This document shows positions 53,512 through 54,524 of a stretch of DNA of 54,524 nt, piece after piece. The DNA is from an uncultured Chitinophagales bacterium (lineage in GTDB: Bacteria > Bacteroidota > Bacteroidia > Chitinophagales > Chitinophagaceae), in contig CAMPIQ010000007.1 of the NCBI GenBank assembly GCA_946886475.1, positions 1 to 54,524 on the forward strand. Direction: 5' to 3'. Position 1 is the first letter of the stretch. Every line of letters begins with the position of its first letter. The notes below the pieces were generated by a model. The model saw nothing but the letters and a program-made list of their open reading frames with translations. It ran no database searches and was not told the DNA's origin. The translations under genes were made by a program, and so were the position numbers.

Positions 53512-54375
53512 CTAATCCAAAAGATTAACGAGTTCCAGCAGTTCGGTCTTTTTATACTGATCCTTTTCATTGTCGAAACATTTCGATGTTTCTTCAAGAA
53601 GGTGCTGGATCACTTTTTTATTGGATAATGGCTTATAAAAAGAAGCGGCTGATGATATTGCAATGCGTTTGAAATAACTATCCACGTCTTTATGAGTAAA
53701 TACCATCCCGCTGGATGGATCTATAAAGAATTCTATCTTTTCCTGGAAATCGGAACCTTCGTCACTATAACCCGGTTTAAAATATGCAAGCACAAACTGG
53801 CGGGGAAGGCCAATGGCTTTTACAGGAATATCAAGCAGGTCGCAAATGATCAGATAAATAATCCCATTACTAAGCTGATTGCCTCTTTTTGATTCCAGCA
53901 CCTTATGAACCAGGAATTCATTTACATCAGTATAGGAAACTTCATTACCCTTTAAATTATAATAACTATACAGGATGCCTGTTACTATTCTAATTTGCTC
54001 AAGAGGGGTGAGGTAGTTATTGAGTTCGAGCCAGATATTTCGCCTCATCTTTTCAACTTCCAGCAAGGTGGAACTGGTTGAAAGATCGGGGTATTGAAAT
54101 TTAGAAACCAGGAGTGCACCTACAAGCAGATCGTGGTGACCTGCAAGATTCCACTGGCGAAAGTCCTCCGACAGATCCGAATAATGCAGCCGGTGGATGA
54201 TCAGTTCAATCCTTTCCTGAATCTGTTCATCCGGCGTGGTTTCCCAAAGGTGTTCAAGATTGGGTATAATGGTTTTTCCAAGATCAATGATCTTGCTGGT
54301 TACCGCCCCAAATACTTCTTCATCGGGATCATCTATAAGTTTAAATAATGCTGATATTTCTTTTGTTTCTTCCAT
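53512..54375 (-). CDS. SirB1-like (transglutaminase-like) protein
   Basis: A 287-residue soluble protein with the SirB1/transglutaminase-like N-terminal fold (residues about 60-220). NEFLVHKVLESKRGNQLSNGIIYL and LLDIPVKAIGLPRQFVLAYF match the conserved core, though GLPRQF replaces the usual GLPGHF, losing the His expected in a catalytic triad. It opens with a HEAT-like helical segment. The function is unknown. A 57-nt gap separates it from the CsaA-like gene downstream on the same strand. Confidence 0.78.
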   Translation of the reverse strand: MEETKEISALFKLIDDPDEEVFGAVTSKIIDLGKTIIPNLEHLWETTPDEQIQERIELIIHRLHYSDLSEDFRQWNLAGHHDLLVGALLVSKFQYPDLSTSSTLLEVEKMRRNIWLELNNYLTPLEQIRIVTGILYSYYNLKGNEVSYTDVNEFLVHKVLESKRGNQLSNGIIYLIICDLLDIPVKAIGLPRQFVLAYFKPGYSDEGSDFQEKIEFFIDPSSGMVFTHKDVDSYFKRIAISSAASFYKPLSNKKVIQHLLEETSKCFDNEKDQYKKTELLELVNLLD

Positions 54376-54458
54376 TCTATGCTGTTGGAATGCTGGTGTT
54401 GATGTGTGCTATTGGTCATTAACCACCAGCCAAATCCATGATCTTCATTAAAAATTTA

Positions 54459-54524
54459 TTATTTCTTCTTGGCTGCAGTTTTTTTAGCCTCCGTTTTCTT
54501 TGCTGCCGCTTTACCTGCTCCGGC
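54459..54524 (-). CDS. Partial gene: Lys/Ala-rich C-terminal tail
   Basis: The minus strand reads AGAGKAAAKKTEAKK and then TAAKKK to a TAA stop at 54459, and the rest is beyond the window edge. Such tails occur on histone H1-like proteins and at the ends of some ribosomal proteins or topoisomerases, so the gene cannot be identified from this fragment. Confidence 0.55.
   Translation of the reverse strand, partial: AGAGKAAAKKTEAKKTAAKKK

Overview
This window looks like a stretch of core chromosome from a Bacteroidota bacterium, most likely in or near the Chitinophagaceae. The base composition is moderately AT-rich. Several genes are lineage hallmarks: a DUF4270 lipoprotein, a GSCFA protein, an HMG-CoA lyase with an ECPRDAMQGW N-terminus, an NtrC-like regulator without a helix-turn-helix, an oversized signal peptidase I, TonB-dependent receptors and a secreted protein with a type IX-like C-terminus. 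Start codons have little Shine-Dalgarno sequence ahead of them. At least four genes carry the Bacteroidota promoter pattern TTG-N19-21-TAnnTTTG. I see no rRNA, tRNA, CRISPR array, prophage, integrase or transposase. The assignment rests on family knowledge, not on a database search.

Layout. 0.2-9.3 kb: a tail-specific protease, a DinB-like protein, a subtilase, then a minus-strand run of panB, a TonB receptor and an ALDH7-type dehydrogenase. 9.3-15.2 kb: minus-strand ppk1-ppx (polyphosphate), rfaE2, a flippase-like membrane protein, panD and panC. With panB, three pantothenate genes lie within 7 kb. 15.2-22.3 kb, plus strand: an isolated GT5 domain, DUF4270, metK, a small membrane protein, rlmB, HMG-CoA lyase and GSCFA. 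22.3-29.1 kb: miaE (minus), a repeat-rich gap, rpsO-pnp, prmA, plsY, an M48 lipoprotein and an unknown. 29.1-32.8 kb, minus strand: two small unknowns and an EF-G paralogue preceded by a coiled-coil gene. 32.9-39.3 kb: dnaG, a compact overlapping operon (ECF sigma factor, small protein, flavin reductase), a membrane protein and a second TonB receptor. 39.4-46.5 kb: a small disordered protein, a phosphoesterase, a Crp/Fnr regulator facing two YceI genes with an FNR-like box between, a YpdA-type reductase, an MtfA-like peptidase and a thiolase. 46.5-54.5 kb: SemiSWEET, a small lipoprotein, a secreted protein, pdhB, the NtrC-like regulator, lepB, cdd, ogt, a CsaA-like protein, a SirB1-like protein and the Lys/Ala-rich tail of a gene that runs off the window.

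Most genes are housekeeping: translation and RNA turnover, coenzyme A, SAM, polyphosphate, replication priming and protein export or turnover. I found no clear-cut new multi-gene defence or biosynthetic system. The best leads are an EF-G paralogue whose catalytic switch-II His is Tyr, with an uncharacterised coiled-coil partner; an NtrC-like regulator with GSFTSA in place of GAFTGA and no DNA-binding domain; a translationally coupled ECF-sigma/small-protein/flavoreductase operon with no recognisable anti-sigma factor; an FNR-like operator between the Crp/Fnr gene and the YceI pair; and a promoter-like element followed by a strong terminator downstream of pdhB.
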